A DNA stretch of 33,099 nucleotides from Sphingomonadales bacterium. GTDB lineage: Bacteria; Pseudomonadota; Alphaproteobacteria; Sphingomonadales; Sphingomonadaceae. The stretch lies in assembly GCA_004292705.1 (NCBI GenBank), contig RDXA01000335.1, positions 1 to 33,099 on the forward strand. Reading direction: 5' to 3'. The position numbers were made by a program, and so were the translations under genes. This document shows, in pieces, positions 8,375 to 15,584 of the stretch; position 1 is the stretch's first letter; every line of letters begins with the position of its first letter. The notes beneath the pieces are model-generated. The model saw nothing but the letters and a program-made list of their open reading frames with translations, searched no databases and was not told the origin of the DNA.

Positions 8375-8894
8375 CCTCGTGATCCGCACCCCGCGGCTGG
8401 TGCTGCGCCGGGTGCGACCGGATGCGGACCTCGCCGGCATGCACGCGGTTCTGAGCGATCCTGCGGCCATGGCCTATTGGTCCACGCCGCCGCATGTCAG
8501 CGAAGATCAGACCCGGGACTGGCTTGCGGCGATGGCTGAGATAGCGCCCGGCGAGGGAGATGATTTCATAATCGAGTATCAGGGCCGCGCTGTCGGCAAG
8601 GCGGGGCTCTACCGCTTTCCCGATATCGGCTACATCCTCTCGCCCGCATTGTGGGGACAGGGGCTGGTGGCGGAGGCGCTGATGCCGGTCATCACCCGCG
8701 CCTTTGCCGTGCACGGGCTGGAGCGCATCACCGCCGATGTCGATCCGCGCAACGCAGCCTCGATCCGGCTGCTGGCCAAGCTGGGCTTTGCCGAGACACA
8801 CCGGGCGGAGAAGACATGGCTGATCGCGGGCACATGGTGCGATTCGATCTATTTCGAGCTGACGCCTCAAGTCTGGGCATCGCGCACGGCCTGA
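8355..8894 (+). CDS. GNAT-family N-acetyltransferase (RimJ/RimL-like)
   Basis: Seen: 179 aa opening with LVIRTPRLVLRRVRPDADLAGM, the usual start of RimJ/RimL-type acetyltransferases. The acetyl-CoA loop region is ILSPALWGQGLVAEAL, followed by RITADVDPRNAASIRLLAKLGF, the conserved end of the fold. The ATG lies inside the end of the LOG gene (20-nt overlap), so the two are probably one transcript. Its 3' end overlaps the convergent thiD by 28 nt. Known relatives acetylate protein N-termini or small amines; the target here is not predictable. Confidence 0.88.
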   Translation: MSCPAADLVIRTPRLVLRRVRPDADLAGMHAVLSDPAAMAYWSTPPHVSEDQTRDWLAAMAEIAPGEGDDFIIEYQGRAVGKAGLYRFPDIGYILSPALWGQGLVAEALMPVITRAFAVHGLERITADVDPRNAASIRLLAKLGFAETHRAEKTWLIAGTWCDSIYFELTPQVWASRTA

Positions 8895-9751
8895 TGGCCT
8901 AAAGGGCCATTGCCCGCGCCAAAGCCGGGAGCGGCCCTGATCGCGCGGAGAACAAATTCCCGCCCCAGCCGGACCGCCTCCCCGAGCGGCTGGCCGTGGC
9001 CGACCAGCGTCGCGATGGCGGATGACAGCGTGCAGCCGGTGCCGTGGGTGTGCCGCGTGGCAATGCGCGGGCTTTCAAACGTGAGCGTTTCGCCATCGGG
9101 GGCGACCAGCAGGTCGATGATCGCATCGCCATGCCCATGCCCGCCCTTGGCGAGCACATGCGCGCCGGTTTCGCGGGCGAGCTGCAGAGCGGCGTTGCGG
9201 ATATCGTCGATGGTCACAAGGCTGCCCGGACACAGCACTTCAAGCTCGGGCAGGTTGGGCGTGATAAGGGTTGCGAGCGGAAACAGCCGGGCGCGCATGC
9301 TGCCGATCGCGGCCTCGTCGATCAGCAGCGCGCCGGACGTTGCGACCATGACCGGATCGACCACAATCGGGAAGCGGCGGACACCGGGCGGACGCGGATG
9401 GCGCGCAAGGGCCTGCGCCGAGCGCGCACTGATCTCGGGTGCGGCGACCAGCGCGGCGCTCACGTTGCGCACGATCTCCTCGTTGCCGAGCATCCCGATC
9501 TTGATCGCATCGACCCCGATATCCTCGACACAGGCCGCGATCTGCTTCAGCACCATCGAGCCTTCGCAATGGGCGACGGCTGCGACCCCCACCGTGTTCT
9601 GCGCGGTGATCGCAGTGATCGCGGTCATGGCATAGCCGCCAAGCATGGTGATGGTCTTGATATCGGCCTGAATGCCCGCCCCGCCGGAACTGTCAGACCC
9701 GGCGATGGCAAGAATGCGAGGGGGTGTGCGCGTGTTCATGGAGAGCGCCAT
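8867..9751 (-). CDS. thiD: Hydroxymethylpyrimidine/phosphomethylpyrimidine kinase ThiD
   Basis: Seen: ILAIAGSDSSGGAGIQADIKT near the N-terminus is the substrate-binding signature of ThiD. VVDPVMVATSG and HTHGTGCTLSSAIAT (the anion hole with catalytic Cys in GTGC) complete the ribokinase-like fold. The product is 294 aa, about 25 longer than usual because of a Pro/Arg-rich insert around residues 100-125 before RFPIVVDP. The ATG at 9751 has an AGG seven nt upstream; a second ATG four codons later is possible. Known role: two phosphorylations of HMP in thiamine pyrophosphate synthesis. No other thi gene and no TPP riboswitch motif was found upstream, so it appears to be a stand-alone salvage or biosynthetic gene. 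Confidence 0.93.
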   Translation of the reverse strand: MALSMNTRTPPRILAIAGSDSSGGAGIQADIKTITMLGGYAMTAITAITAQNTVGVAAVAHCEGSMVLKQIAACVEDIGVDAIKIGMLGNEEIVRNVSAALVAAPEISARSAQALARHPRPPGVRRFPIVVDPVMVATSGALLIDEAAIGSMRARLFPLATLITPNLPELEVLCPGSLVTIDDIRNAALQLARETGAHVLAKGGHGHGDAIIDLLVAPDGETLTFESPRIATRHTHGTGCTLSSAIATLVGHGQPLGEAVRLGREFVLRAIRAAPGFGAGNGPLGHQAVRDAQT

Positions 9752-9779
9752 AGCAAACCTGCGCGGGAAGGTCAGCCAA

Positions 9780-9800
9780 GCCCCGTGTCAAGCACGGGGC
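9780..9800. repeat. Short perfect inverted repeat (REP-like hairpin)
   Basis: Seen: GCCCCGTG and CACGGGGC separated by TCAAG, an 8-bp perfect stem with a 5-nt loop, upstream of thiD and just beyond DUF1272. Similar CCCCGTG-TCAAG-CACGGGG hairpins recur between genes in sphingomonad genomes as far as I recall, so this is probably a dispersed repeat and not a specific regulator. Only one copy occurs in the window. Confidence 0.5.
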
Positions 9801-9895
9801 GGCGAAATCAGGGCTTTTGCGAAAGGGAGTGATCCCAGAATGCCCGCGAGTGGCGCATGTCCTTGTCAAGCCGCCGTGCGGATCACCCGCGCCGC

Positions 9896-10120
9896 CTAAC
9901 CCTTGAACTTGCGCTCGGTGCTCGGCGGGAATTTCGCGTGGAGCGCCTTTGCGCGCGTCGGCCGGTCCATCAACTCGCCGCCACAATTGGGGCAGCGGTC
10001 ATCCAGGTCCTCTGCGCATTCGGCGCAGAAGGTGCATTCGAACGAGCAGATGAAGGCACCCGGCGCATCGGCCGGGAGCAGGACTCCGCAGGTTTCGCAA
10101 TCGGGGCGCATGTCGAGCAT
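9896..10120 (-). CDS. DUF1272 small zinc-binding-type protein
   Basis: Seen: 74 aa beginning MLDMRPDCETCGVLLP, followed by FICSFECTFCAECAEDLDDRCPNCGGEL. This is the DUF1272 signature, with about nine cysteines arranged as paired CxxC knuckles. The C-terminal 20 residues are basic (KALHAKFPPSTERKFKG). Known: DUF1272 is widespread in Proteobacteria and has no established function; the Cys pattern implies bound zinc. The gene stands alone on the minus strand upstream of thiD, with the hairpin at 9780-9800 between them. No strong SD was seen. Confidence 0.88.
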   Translation of the reverse strand: MLDMRPDCETCGVLLPADAPGAFICSFECTFCAECAEDLDDRCPNCGGELMDRPTRAKALHAKFPPSTERKFKG

Positions 10121-10210
10121 GGCCGGATGCTAGCGCGCGAACCTTGCCGGCAAAAGCCAAAACATGGCCTTCACCGGGCCTTTACCAGTCTGCGCCTATC
10201 CCATCGCCTG

Positions 10211-10579
10211 ATGGAACAGCGCAGATTCAACCTGACGATGGCCACGCTGGTGGGTCTTCTGCTGCTTTCAACCAGCCCGCTTGGCGCCATGCTTGGCCTG
10301 CTTCTCGCTTTTACCGTGGGCCTGTTCGTCGCTCCGATCATGTGGATCATGGCCGAAAGCCTGGGCACCGATCTCGATTCCATCATGCGTCCCGCGTTGA
10401 TCTCGCTCGGGGTGGCCTTCGCTGCCGGTTTGCTGACGGTGACCGGCCTGCTGGTTGCCGCGATCCGCAGGGGCGATGCGCACGCGGCACGGCGTCATAT
10501 CGCCACGCTGGCGGTGATGGCAGCGGTGCCCGCGATCCTTTGGCTTTCGTCCGAGGCGCTGGCCGACGCCTGGCCCTGA
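10211..10579 (+). CDS. Small integral membrane protein, function unknown
   Basis: Seen: 122 aa from the ATG at 10211, with about four hydrophobic segments and a short basic loop (RRGDAHAARRH) before the last one. The frame is open much further upstream, but that part lies over DUF1272 on the other strand and is Arg/His-rich shadow sequence. The SD is poor, so the start is uncertain. It converges with glmM, with only 3 nt between the two stops. I do not recognise a family. Confidence 0.55.
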   Translation: MEQRRFNLTMATLVGLLLLSTSPLGAMLGLLLAFTVGLFVAPIMWIMAESLGTDLDSIMRPALISLGVAFAAGLLTVTGLLVAAIRRGDAHAARRHIATLAVMAAVPAILWLSSEALADAWP

Positions 10580-10582
10580 GGC

Positions 10583-11923
10583 CTACGCCGCCGCTGTGCG
10601 CACGGCTTCGCAGATCGCGTCGACCACCGCTTCGACCTGCTTCTGGTCGTCGCCCTCGGCCATCACCCGGATTACCGGCTCGGTGCCCGAGGGGCGGATC
10701 ACGAGGCGGCCCCGGCCTGCAAGCGCTGCCTCGGCCTCGGCGATCACGGCCTTCACCGCTGGATTGTCGAGCGGCTGGCCGCCCTCGTAGCGCACATTCT
10801 TGAGCAGCTGCGGCACGGGATCGAACACGTGCAGCAATTCGCTTGCCGGTTTGCCTGACCGGACGAGGCTTGCCAGAACCCGCAGCGCAGCCACCGTGCC
10901 ATCGCCCGTGGTGGCATGATCGAGCAGGATCATGTGCCCTGATTGCTCGCCGCCGACATTGAAGCCCCCCGCCTTCATCGCCTCGAGCACATAGCGATCG
11001 CCGACCTTGGTGCGCTCAAGCGTCAGGCCCCGGCCGGCAAGATAGCGTTCGAGTCCGAGATTGCTCATCACCGTCGCCACGATCCCGCCGCCACGCAGCG
11101 CGCCCTTGTCCTGCATCCGCCCGGCGATCAGCGCCATGATCTGGTCGCCATCGACTGCGCGGCCCTTTTCGTCGACCACGATCAACCGGTCGGCATCGCC
11201 ATCAAGCGCGACGCCGATATCCGCGCCTTCTTCAACCACCTTGGCTTGCAGCGCGGCTATCGCGGTCGACCCGACGCCGTCATTGATGTTGGTGCCATTG
11301 GGCGCAACGCCGAGCGTCACCACCTCAGCCCCCAATTCCCAGATCGCGCTCGGGGCCACCTGATAGGCCGCGCCGTTGGCGCAATCGACCACCACCTTGA
11401 GCCCATCGAAGCGGATGTCCGAAGCAACCGATTGCTTGACCGCGTGGATATAGCGCCCGCGCGCATCCTCGATCCGCCGGGCGCGGCCGATATTCTCTGC
11501 CGGCGCAAGCGGGATGTCGGTTCCCATCAATCGCTCGATCTCGGCCTCGGCCTCGTCGGACAGCTTGAAGCCATCGGGGCCGAACAGCTTGATCCCGTTA
11601 TCGGCGAACAGATTGTGGCTGGCCGAGATCATCACGCCAAGGTCCGCCCGCATCTCGCGGGTGAGCAGGGCAATCGCCGGGGTGGGCAGCGGTCCCGTCA
11701 TGATCACGTCGATCCCGACGCTGGTGAAGCCCGCCACCAGCGCGCTTTCCATCATGTAGCCCGACAGGCGCGTGTCCTTGCCGATCACCACGCGGTGCCG
11801 GTGCCCGCCCCGAACGAAATGGCGGCCCGCTGCCTGCCCCACCTTCATCGCGGTGGCGGCGGTCATCGCGCCAGAATTGGTTCGGCCCCTGATCCCATCG
11901 GTTCCAAACAGCTTCCTCGTCAT
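10583..11923 (-). CDS. glmM: Phosphoglucosamine mutase GlmM
   Basis: Seen: 446 aa from the ATG at 11923, starting MTRKLFGTDGIRG. The active-site loop MISASHNLFADNG places the phosphoserine at Ser102, DGDADR is the Mg-binding loop, and RPSGTEPVIRVM is the phosphate-binding C-terminal loop. The length is normal. The frame continues 960 nt upstream, antisense to the transporter, but that portion is His/Arg-rich shadow. Known role: conversion of glucosamine-6-phosphate to glucosamine-1-phosphate for UDP-GlcNAc, the precursor of peptidoglycan and LPS, in the cytoplasm. It is divergent from the symporter gene, sharing a 96-nt upstream region. Confidence 0.96.
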   Translation of the reverse strand: MTRKLFGTDGIRGRTNSGAMTAATAMKVGQAAGRHFVRGGHRHRVVIGKDTRLSGYMMESALVAGFTSVGIDVIMTGPLPTPAIALLTREMRADLGVMISASHNLFADNGIKLFGPDGFKLSDEAEAEIERLMGTDIPLAPAENIGRARRIEDARGRYIHAVKQSVASDIRFDGLKVVVDCANGAAYQVAPSAIWELGAEVVTLGVAPNGTNINDGVGSTAIAALQAKVVEEGADIGVALDGDADRLIVVDEKGRAVDGDQIMALIAGRMQDKGALRGGGIVATVMSNLGLERYLAGRGLTLERTKVGDRYVLEAMKAGGFNVGGEQSGHMILLDHATTGDGTVAALRVLASLVRSGKPASELLHVFDPVPQLLKNVRYEGGQPLDNPAVKAVIAEAEAALAGRGRLVIRPSGTEPVIRVMAEGDDQKQVEAVVDAICEAVRTAAA

Positions 11924-12019
11924 CAATTCCCGCCCTGTCATGCTGGCCGTGTTGTCTCGCGCTTCTGGCGCGGTTATCGCGCAAAGGGAAGGGCACTGCG
12001 CCCTCATAAGGACAGGCCA

Positions 12020-13315
12020 TTGCTGGAAAGTGAAAACACGGCGGCCGGAGCAGAGGGCACCGGTCAGGGAAAGTTTGCGCTGGTGTCGATCCGCCTGCCG
12101 GTGGCCTTGACCTTTGCGGCGCTGGTCGGCGGGTTGCTGGCCGGGATCGCCGGGGCAGCCTCGGGCGCGCCCCAGATGGTGAGCGATATCGCCGGGCTGA
12201 TCGGCGGGCTGTGGCTGCGCGCCTTGCAGATGACGATCATCCCGCTGGTTGCGGCGCTGCTGGTGCTGGGTCTGGTCCAGATGATCCTCGCCGCGCGGGT
12301 CGGCACCGTGGCACGGCGGATGATCGCGCTGATGGTGTTCGTGCAGCTGTCGGGCGCAGCCTTCGCCTCGGTGTTCATGCCGATGCTGCTGCGCGCTGTC
12401 CCGGTGCCCGAGGGCGCGAGCGCCTTCCTCGCGCAGACGCCTTCCGATGTGGGCGAGGTGCCCAAGGTGCTCGATTTCCTCGCATCGCTGGTATCGCCCA
12501 ACATCATCGCCGCCGCCGCCGAAACCGCGATGCTGCCGCTGACACTGTTCTTCGTGATGTTCGCGGTCGCGATCACCCGCCTGCCGGAGGATCAGGGCGA
12601 GCGGCTGCTGGGGTTCTTCCATGCGCTCGGCAATGCGATGCTTCTGATCATCGGCTGGGTGCTTAGCGCCGCTCCGGTCGGCGTCTTCGCGCTGGCTTAC
12701 GGCGTCGGCGTGCAGAGCGGGGGTGGCGCCTTCGCCGCGCTCGGACATTACGTGCTCACCGTAACCGCGATGGGCACGTTCGTCTTCATGCTCGCCTATG
12801 CCATCGCCATCGGCCTGGGCCGCACCGGCGTGCGCTTTGCCGGCGCGGTGCTCCCCGCCCAGGCGGTGGCGCTGTCCACGCAAAGCTCGCTCGCCAGCCT
12901 TCCCGCCATGCTCGACAGCGCTGGGCGACTCGGCCTCAGGGCTTCGACCGCCGAATTCGTGCTGCCGCTGGCGGTGGTGATCTTCCGCGCGACCAGCGCC
13001 GCGATGAATCTCGCGGTGGTCTATTACATCGCCGCGCTGGCGGGCGTGGACGTTTCGCCCACAGTCGCCATCGCGGGCATCCTGATTGCCAGCATCATCA
13101 GCCTTTCCGCCGTGAGCCTGCCCGGATCGATCAGCTTCGTCGTTTCGATCGGCCCGATTGCGCTCGCCATGGGCGTGCCGGTCGAGCCGCTGGCGTTGCT
13201 GGTCGCGGTCGAGATGCTGCCTGACCTGATGCGCACCTTGGGCAATGTCACCATGAACGTCGCTGTCACAAGCGCAGTTGACCGCGCCGCGCGGGGTAGT
13301 AACGCGGCGACTTGA
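12020..13315 (+). CDS. Dicarboxylate/amino acid:cation symporter (DAACS family)
   Basis: Seen: 431 aa with about eight membrane segments and the family's helical hairpins. STQSSLASLPAML is the Ser-rich hairpin 1, SLPGSISFVVSIGPIALAMGVP is hairpin 2, and EMLPDLMRTLGNVTMNVAV is the last substrate-binding helix with the D..MRT..N pattern. The TTG start at 12020 follows AAGGA by 7 nt, and no ATG is available nearby. Oddity: the TM7 motif NMDGT of DctA/GltP is absent, replaced by FRATSAAMNLAVV, so Na+ coordination or substrate choice may differ. Known relatives import C4-dicarboxylates, glutamate or aspartate across the inner membrane. Confidence 0.85.
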   Translation: MLESENTAAGAEGTGQGKFALVSIRLPVALTFAALVGGLLAGIAGAASGAPQMVSDIAGLIGGLWLRALQMTIIPLVAALLVLGLVQMILAARVGTVARRMIALMVFVQLSGAAFASVFMPMLLRAVPVPEGASAFLAQTPSDVGEVPKVLDFLASLVSPNIIAAAAETAMLPLTLFFVMFAVAITRLPEDQGERLLGFFHALGNAMLLIIGWVLSAAPVGVFALAYGVGVQSGGGAFAALGHYVLTVTAMGTFVFMLAYAIAIGLGRTGVRFAGAVLPAQAVALSTQSSLASLPAMLDSAGRLGLRASTAEFVLPLAVVIFRATSAAMNLAVVYYIAALAGVDVSPTVAIAGILIASIISLSAVSLPGSISFVVSIGPIALAMGVPVEPLALLVAVEMLPDLMRTLGNVTMNVAVTSAVDRAARGSNAAT

Positions 13316-13385
13316 AGCTGCAACCCTTCGTCCACATGTGCGTTACCGCTGCATACGAAATTCAACCCAGCCTCTGGAGGACACC

Positions 13386-13994
13386 ATGGCTTTCGCACTT
13401 TCCCCGCTGCCCTATGCCGACACCGCACTCGAACCGGCGATCTCGGCCGAGACTCTGTCGTTCCACCATGGCAAGCACCACCAGACCTATGTCGACAAGA
13501 TGAACGCCGCGATTGACGGGACGCCCCACGCGGATGCCTCGCTCGAAGCGATCATCGCCGCCTCGCGCGGCACCAATCAGGGGCTGTTCAACAATTCGGC
13601 CCAGACCTGGAACCACGCCTTCTACTGGCACTCGATGGCGCCTGCGACCACCGAAGCCTCGCCCGAGCTGCTCGCCGGGATCGAAGCGGCTTTCGGCTCG
13701 GTCGACGAGCTGAAGCAGAAGCTCAAGGATCGCGGCGTTGGCCACTTCGCATCGGGCTGGGTGTGGCTGGCCGAGAAGGACGGCAAGCTGAGCATCGAGG
13801 AAACCCACGATGCCGATACGCTGGCCGACAGCGGCTTCAACCCGCTGCTGGTGCTCGACGTGTGGGAGCACGCCTATTACCTCGACCACCAGAACAAGCG
13901 CCCGGCCTATTTGGACGCGGTGGTCGAAAACAAGCTCAACTGGGCGTTTGCGAGCGAAAACCTCGCGCGCGGGACGGTGTGGACTTACGCCTGA
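13386..13994 (+). CDS. sodB: Superoxide dismutase, iron type
   Basis: Seen: 202 aa from an ATG with GGAGG five nt upstream. Metal ligands are His27, His77, Asp158 and His162 (in DVWEHAYYLDHQN). The residues FNNSAQTWNHAFYW put Gln at position 73, the second-sphere Gln typical of Fe enzymes rather than the MnSOD Gly/Gln arrangement. No signal peptide is present, so it is cytoplasmic. It removes superoxide to give H2O2 and O2. It follows the symporter after 70 nt and is closed by a strong terminator. No EcfG-type promoter was found directly upstream. Confidence 0.96.
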   Translation: MAFALSPLPYADTALEPAISAETLSFHHGKHHQTYVDKMNAAIDGTPHADASLEAIIAASRGTNQGLFNNSAQTWNHAFYWHSMAPATTEASPELLAGIEAAFGSVDELKQKLKDRGVGHFASGWVWLAEKDGKLSIEETHDADTLADSGFNPLLVLDVWEHAYYLDHQNKRPAYLDAVVENKLNWAFASENLARGTVWTYA

Positions 13995-14017
13995 TTTCTT
14001 CGGGTTTCGGAATGAGG

Positions 14018-14054
14018 AAGGCCCGTCGCAGCGATGCGGCGGGCCTTTGATTTA
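14018..14054 (+). terminator. Intrinsic terminator of sodB
   Basis: Seen: 12-bp stem, AAGGCCCGTCGC (14018-14029) with GCGGCGGGCCTT (14036-14047), one G-T wobble, 6-nt loop, followed by TTTGATTT. It starts 23 nt after the sodB stop. A second small hairpin, GATTTAC and GTAAATC with a 5-nt loop (14049-14067), overlaps its tail. Confidence 0.85.
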
Positions 14055-14124
14055 CCCCTTGTAAATCAGGCTCGGCTTATCGGTACGCAAATTTCGTCGC
14101 AGAATTCTAGCGGAGCAAGATTGC

Positions 14125-14511
14125 ATGGCCTTCACGATAACCCACTCGCTCCTCCGCGAGATAGTTGGCCAAGCCCAAGCCGTCGAGGCCGATATCTTGC
14201 GCTTCTTTGAGCCGCATGAGGTTGACGGCATGGGAGAAGATGCGTTTCTTTCAGCGGGGCAAAAGCTTGATCTAACCCTACGCCAACGGCTTACAGACAC
14301 GCTTTCCGGTCTTGACGATGTGATGCTGGCAGAGGTCGCTGCAATCTCTTTGGCAGGGGATGGCTCTTATGCACCCGACGAGATCGCTGAGCTGGTTGGC
14401 AGTCTTCTGGAAAGAACGGACCGAAACGAGCGAATGAGAATGCTCACGAATGAGCCGCTCATTGGTTCGATGTTGGCCAATGGCATGAGCGCTCTTGGTC
14501 TTGACGCTTGA
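14125..14511 (+). CDS. Hypothetical protein, possibly DUF3775-like, of lower GC
   Basis: Seen: 128 aa, predicted mainly alpha-helical and acidic, starting MAFTITHSLLREIVGQAQAVEAD, with LTDTLSGLDDVMLAEVAAISLAGDGSY in the middle. There are no membrane segments and no cysteines. GGAG lies nine nt before the ATG. The overall pattern (an N-terminal helix, then an LxxLD...LVALxxLGRGD-like middle) resembles DUF3775, but this is only a weak match from memory. The base composition is visibly lower in GC than its neighbours and it uses AGA and CGA Arg codons that are scarce around it, suggesting recent acquisition. It stands alone between the sodB terminator and ecfG. Confidence 0.6.
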   Translation: MAFTITHSLLREIVGQAQAVEADILRFFEPHEVDGMGEDAFLSAGQKLDLTLRQRLTDTLSGLDDVMLAEVAAISLAGDGSYAPDEIAELVGSLLERTDRNERMRMLTNEPLIGSMLANGMSALGLDA

Positions 14512-14575
14512 TCGGGCGTGATGGGACTCATGGCCGGAATCATATTGCCAATCGCCCCGCACAACCAAAATCTCG

Positions 14576-15208
14576 TCAGCCCCGCGAACTGACCCCGTTG
14601 CCGGCCGCGACCATGTCGAGTTCTTCAAGGATCGCGCGGTGGGCGATGTCATCATCGCTCGACCGGCGCGGGATGTTGCCGCTGGCGAGCATTTCGGTCA
14701 GCGCGGCGCGCGCGCGGCCCACGCGGCTTTTGATCGTCCCGACCGCGCAGCCGCAGATCGCCGCAGCCTCCTCGTAGGAAAAGCCGCCCGCACCCACCAG
14801 CAGCAGCGCCTCGCGCCGCTCCGCCGGCAGGGTCAGCAGCGCACGGTGAAGGTCGCTGAGGTGGATCGGTTCCTCCTGTCCGGCAGGCGCAGTCAGGATG
14901 CGTTCGGCCACGCCTTCATCATACTCGCCGCGAAACCGGTTGCGGCGCATGTCGGTGAGGTAGGCATTGCGCAAGATCACAAAGGTCCATGCGCGCATCG
15001 ACGTGCCGGGCTCGAACCGGTCCTGCGCCGCCCATGCCTTCAGCAGCGTCTCCTGCACCAGATCATCGGCCATGTCGGGCCGGCCGCAAAGCCCGCGGGC
15101 AAAGGCACGCAGGTGCGGGACCACTTCGGTCAACTCGCGCTTGAAATCCAGCTTGTCGCTGGCCGATAGCGTTCCGCCGGGTTCTCCCGCCGCTGTCCCG
15201 CCACTCAT
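14576..15208 (-). CDS. ecfG: General stress response sigma factor EcfG
   Basis: Seen: 210 aa ECF sigma factor. The sigma2 region spans about residues 30-92 (DDLVQETLLKAWAAQDRFEPGTSMRAW, with the alphaproteobacterial FEPGT signature), and the sigma4 HTH spans about 120-172 (LTLPAERREALLLVGAGGFSYEEAAAICGCAVGTIKSRVGRAR). There is no zinc-binding anti-sigma partner nearby; NepR precedes it instead, its TGA overlapping this ATG (ATGA), so the two are translationally coupled. Known role: EcfG directs RNA polymerase to GGAAC-N16/17-CGTT promoters when PhyR sequesters NepR. Four such sites are annotated in this window, including one before its own operon, implying autoactivation. Confidence 0.95.
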   Translation of the reverse strand: MSGGTAAGEPGGTLSASDKLDFKRELTEVVPHLRAFARGLCGRPDMADDLVQETLLKAWAAQDRFEPGTSMRAWTFVILRNAYLTDMRRNRFRGEYDEGVAERILTAPAGQEEPIHLSDLHRALLTLPAERREALLLVGAGGFSYEEAAAICGCAVGTIKSRVGRARAALTEMLASGNIPRRSSDDDIAHRAILEELDMVAAGNGVSSRG

Positions 15209-15429
15209 TGCCTGGTGTCCCGGCCATCGCGCGATGCGCCAGCGCCGCCGCTTGTGCCGCGGGCAGGATCGATCGCGTCGAGCCGGTCGAGCAGATCCTT
15301 GAAACTGTCGGGGAGCGCCTCCTCGACCACCGAATCATAGAGCTGTTTCAGCCCATCGGCCCATTCGGGCGGACGCCGACCGGCGTCATCGCCGCCTCCG
15401 CTGCCACCCTGTCTGTGATTCGAGGCCAT
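15205..15429 (-). CDS. nepR: Anti-sigma factor NepR
   Basis: Seen: 74 aa. A Gly-rich flexible head is followed by PPEWADGLKQLYDSVVEEALPDSFKDLLDRLD (about residues 20-51), the two short helices joined by LPDSF that define NepR, then a disordered tail. Known role: NepR holds EcfG inactive and is itself bound by phosphorylated PhyR, whose N-terminal domain mimics the sigma factor. Gene order nepR-ecfG with ATGA overlap is the conserved arrangement. It is divergent from the histidine kinase gene and is served by the promoter at 15560-15584. Confidence 0.94.
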   Translation of the reverse strand: MASNHRQGGSGGGDDAGRRPPEWADGLKQLYDSVVEEALPDSFKDLLDRLDAIDPARGTSGGAGASRDGRDTRQ

Positions 15430-15559
15430 TGCTCGCTAGGTCCCTGATCCCGTTGTCCCGGCCTCCCATCGAGGCCGATGCCGCTCCTGCAGGGGCTGCG
15501 GCGCACTTGCTTGCGCACGCCGACAACACCGCCGCCGAGCCGAGTTTGGACGATTCGGG

Positions 15560-15584
15560 AACGATGCGCTACCTGTTTGGTTCC
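15560..15584 (-). promoter_or_regulatory. EcfG-type promoter of nepR-ecfG
   Basis: Seen on the minus strand: GGAAC (15584-15580), 16-nt spacer, CGTT (15563-15560), an exact match to the EcfG consensus. Predicted transcription starts near 15553, giving a leader of about 125 nt before nepR. Autoregulation of nepR-ecfG from such a promoter is usual. The site is nearly symmetric: the plus strand reads GGAAC-N16-GGTT over 15558-15582, so weak reverse firing towards the kinase is possible. It overlaps the ATG candidate of the kinase. Confidence 0.75.

Noticed and set aside
9752..9895. TPP riboswitch upstream of thiD
   Set aside because: Neither the CTGAGA box nor other conserved THI-element segments are present on the minus strand in this interval.
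11880..11906. EcfG-like GGAAC-N16-CGAA on the minus strand
   Set aside because: It lies inside the glmM coding sequence, the -10 matches poorly and nothing suitable starts downstream.
10943..12019. Long upstream extension of the symporter frame
   Set aside because: It is antisense to glmM and has no membrane-protein character; the TTG at 12020 has a good SD and fits the family start.
11924..12883. Long upstream extension of the glmM frame
   Set aside because: GlmM starts exactly at MTRKLFGTDGIRG; the extension is His/Arg-rich and antisense to the symporter.
15429..15563. TTG at 15429 as the kinase start
   Set aside because: The added 45 residues lack homology-like character and overlap the nepR leader; kept only as an alternative.
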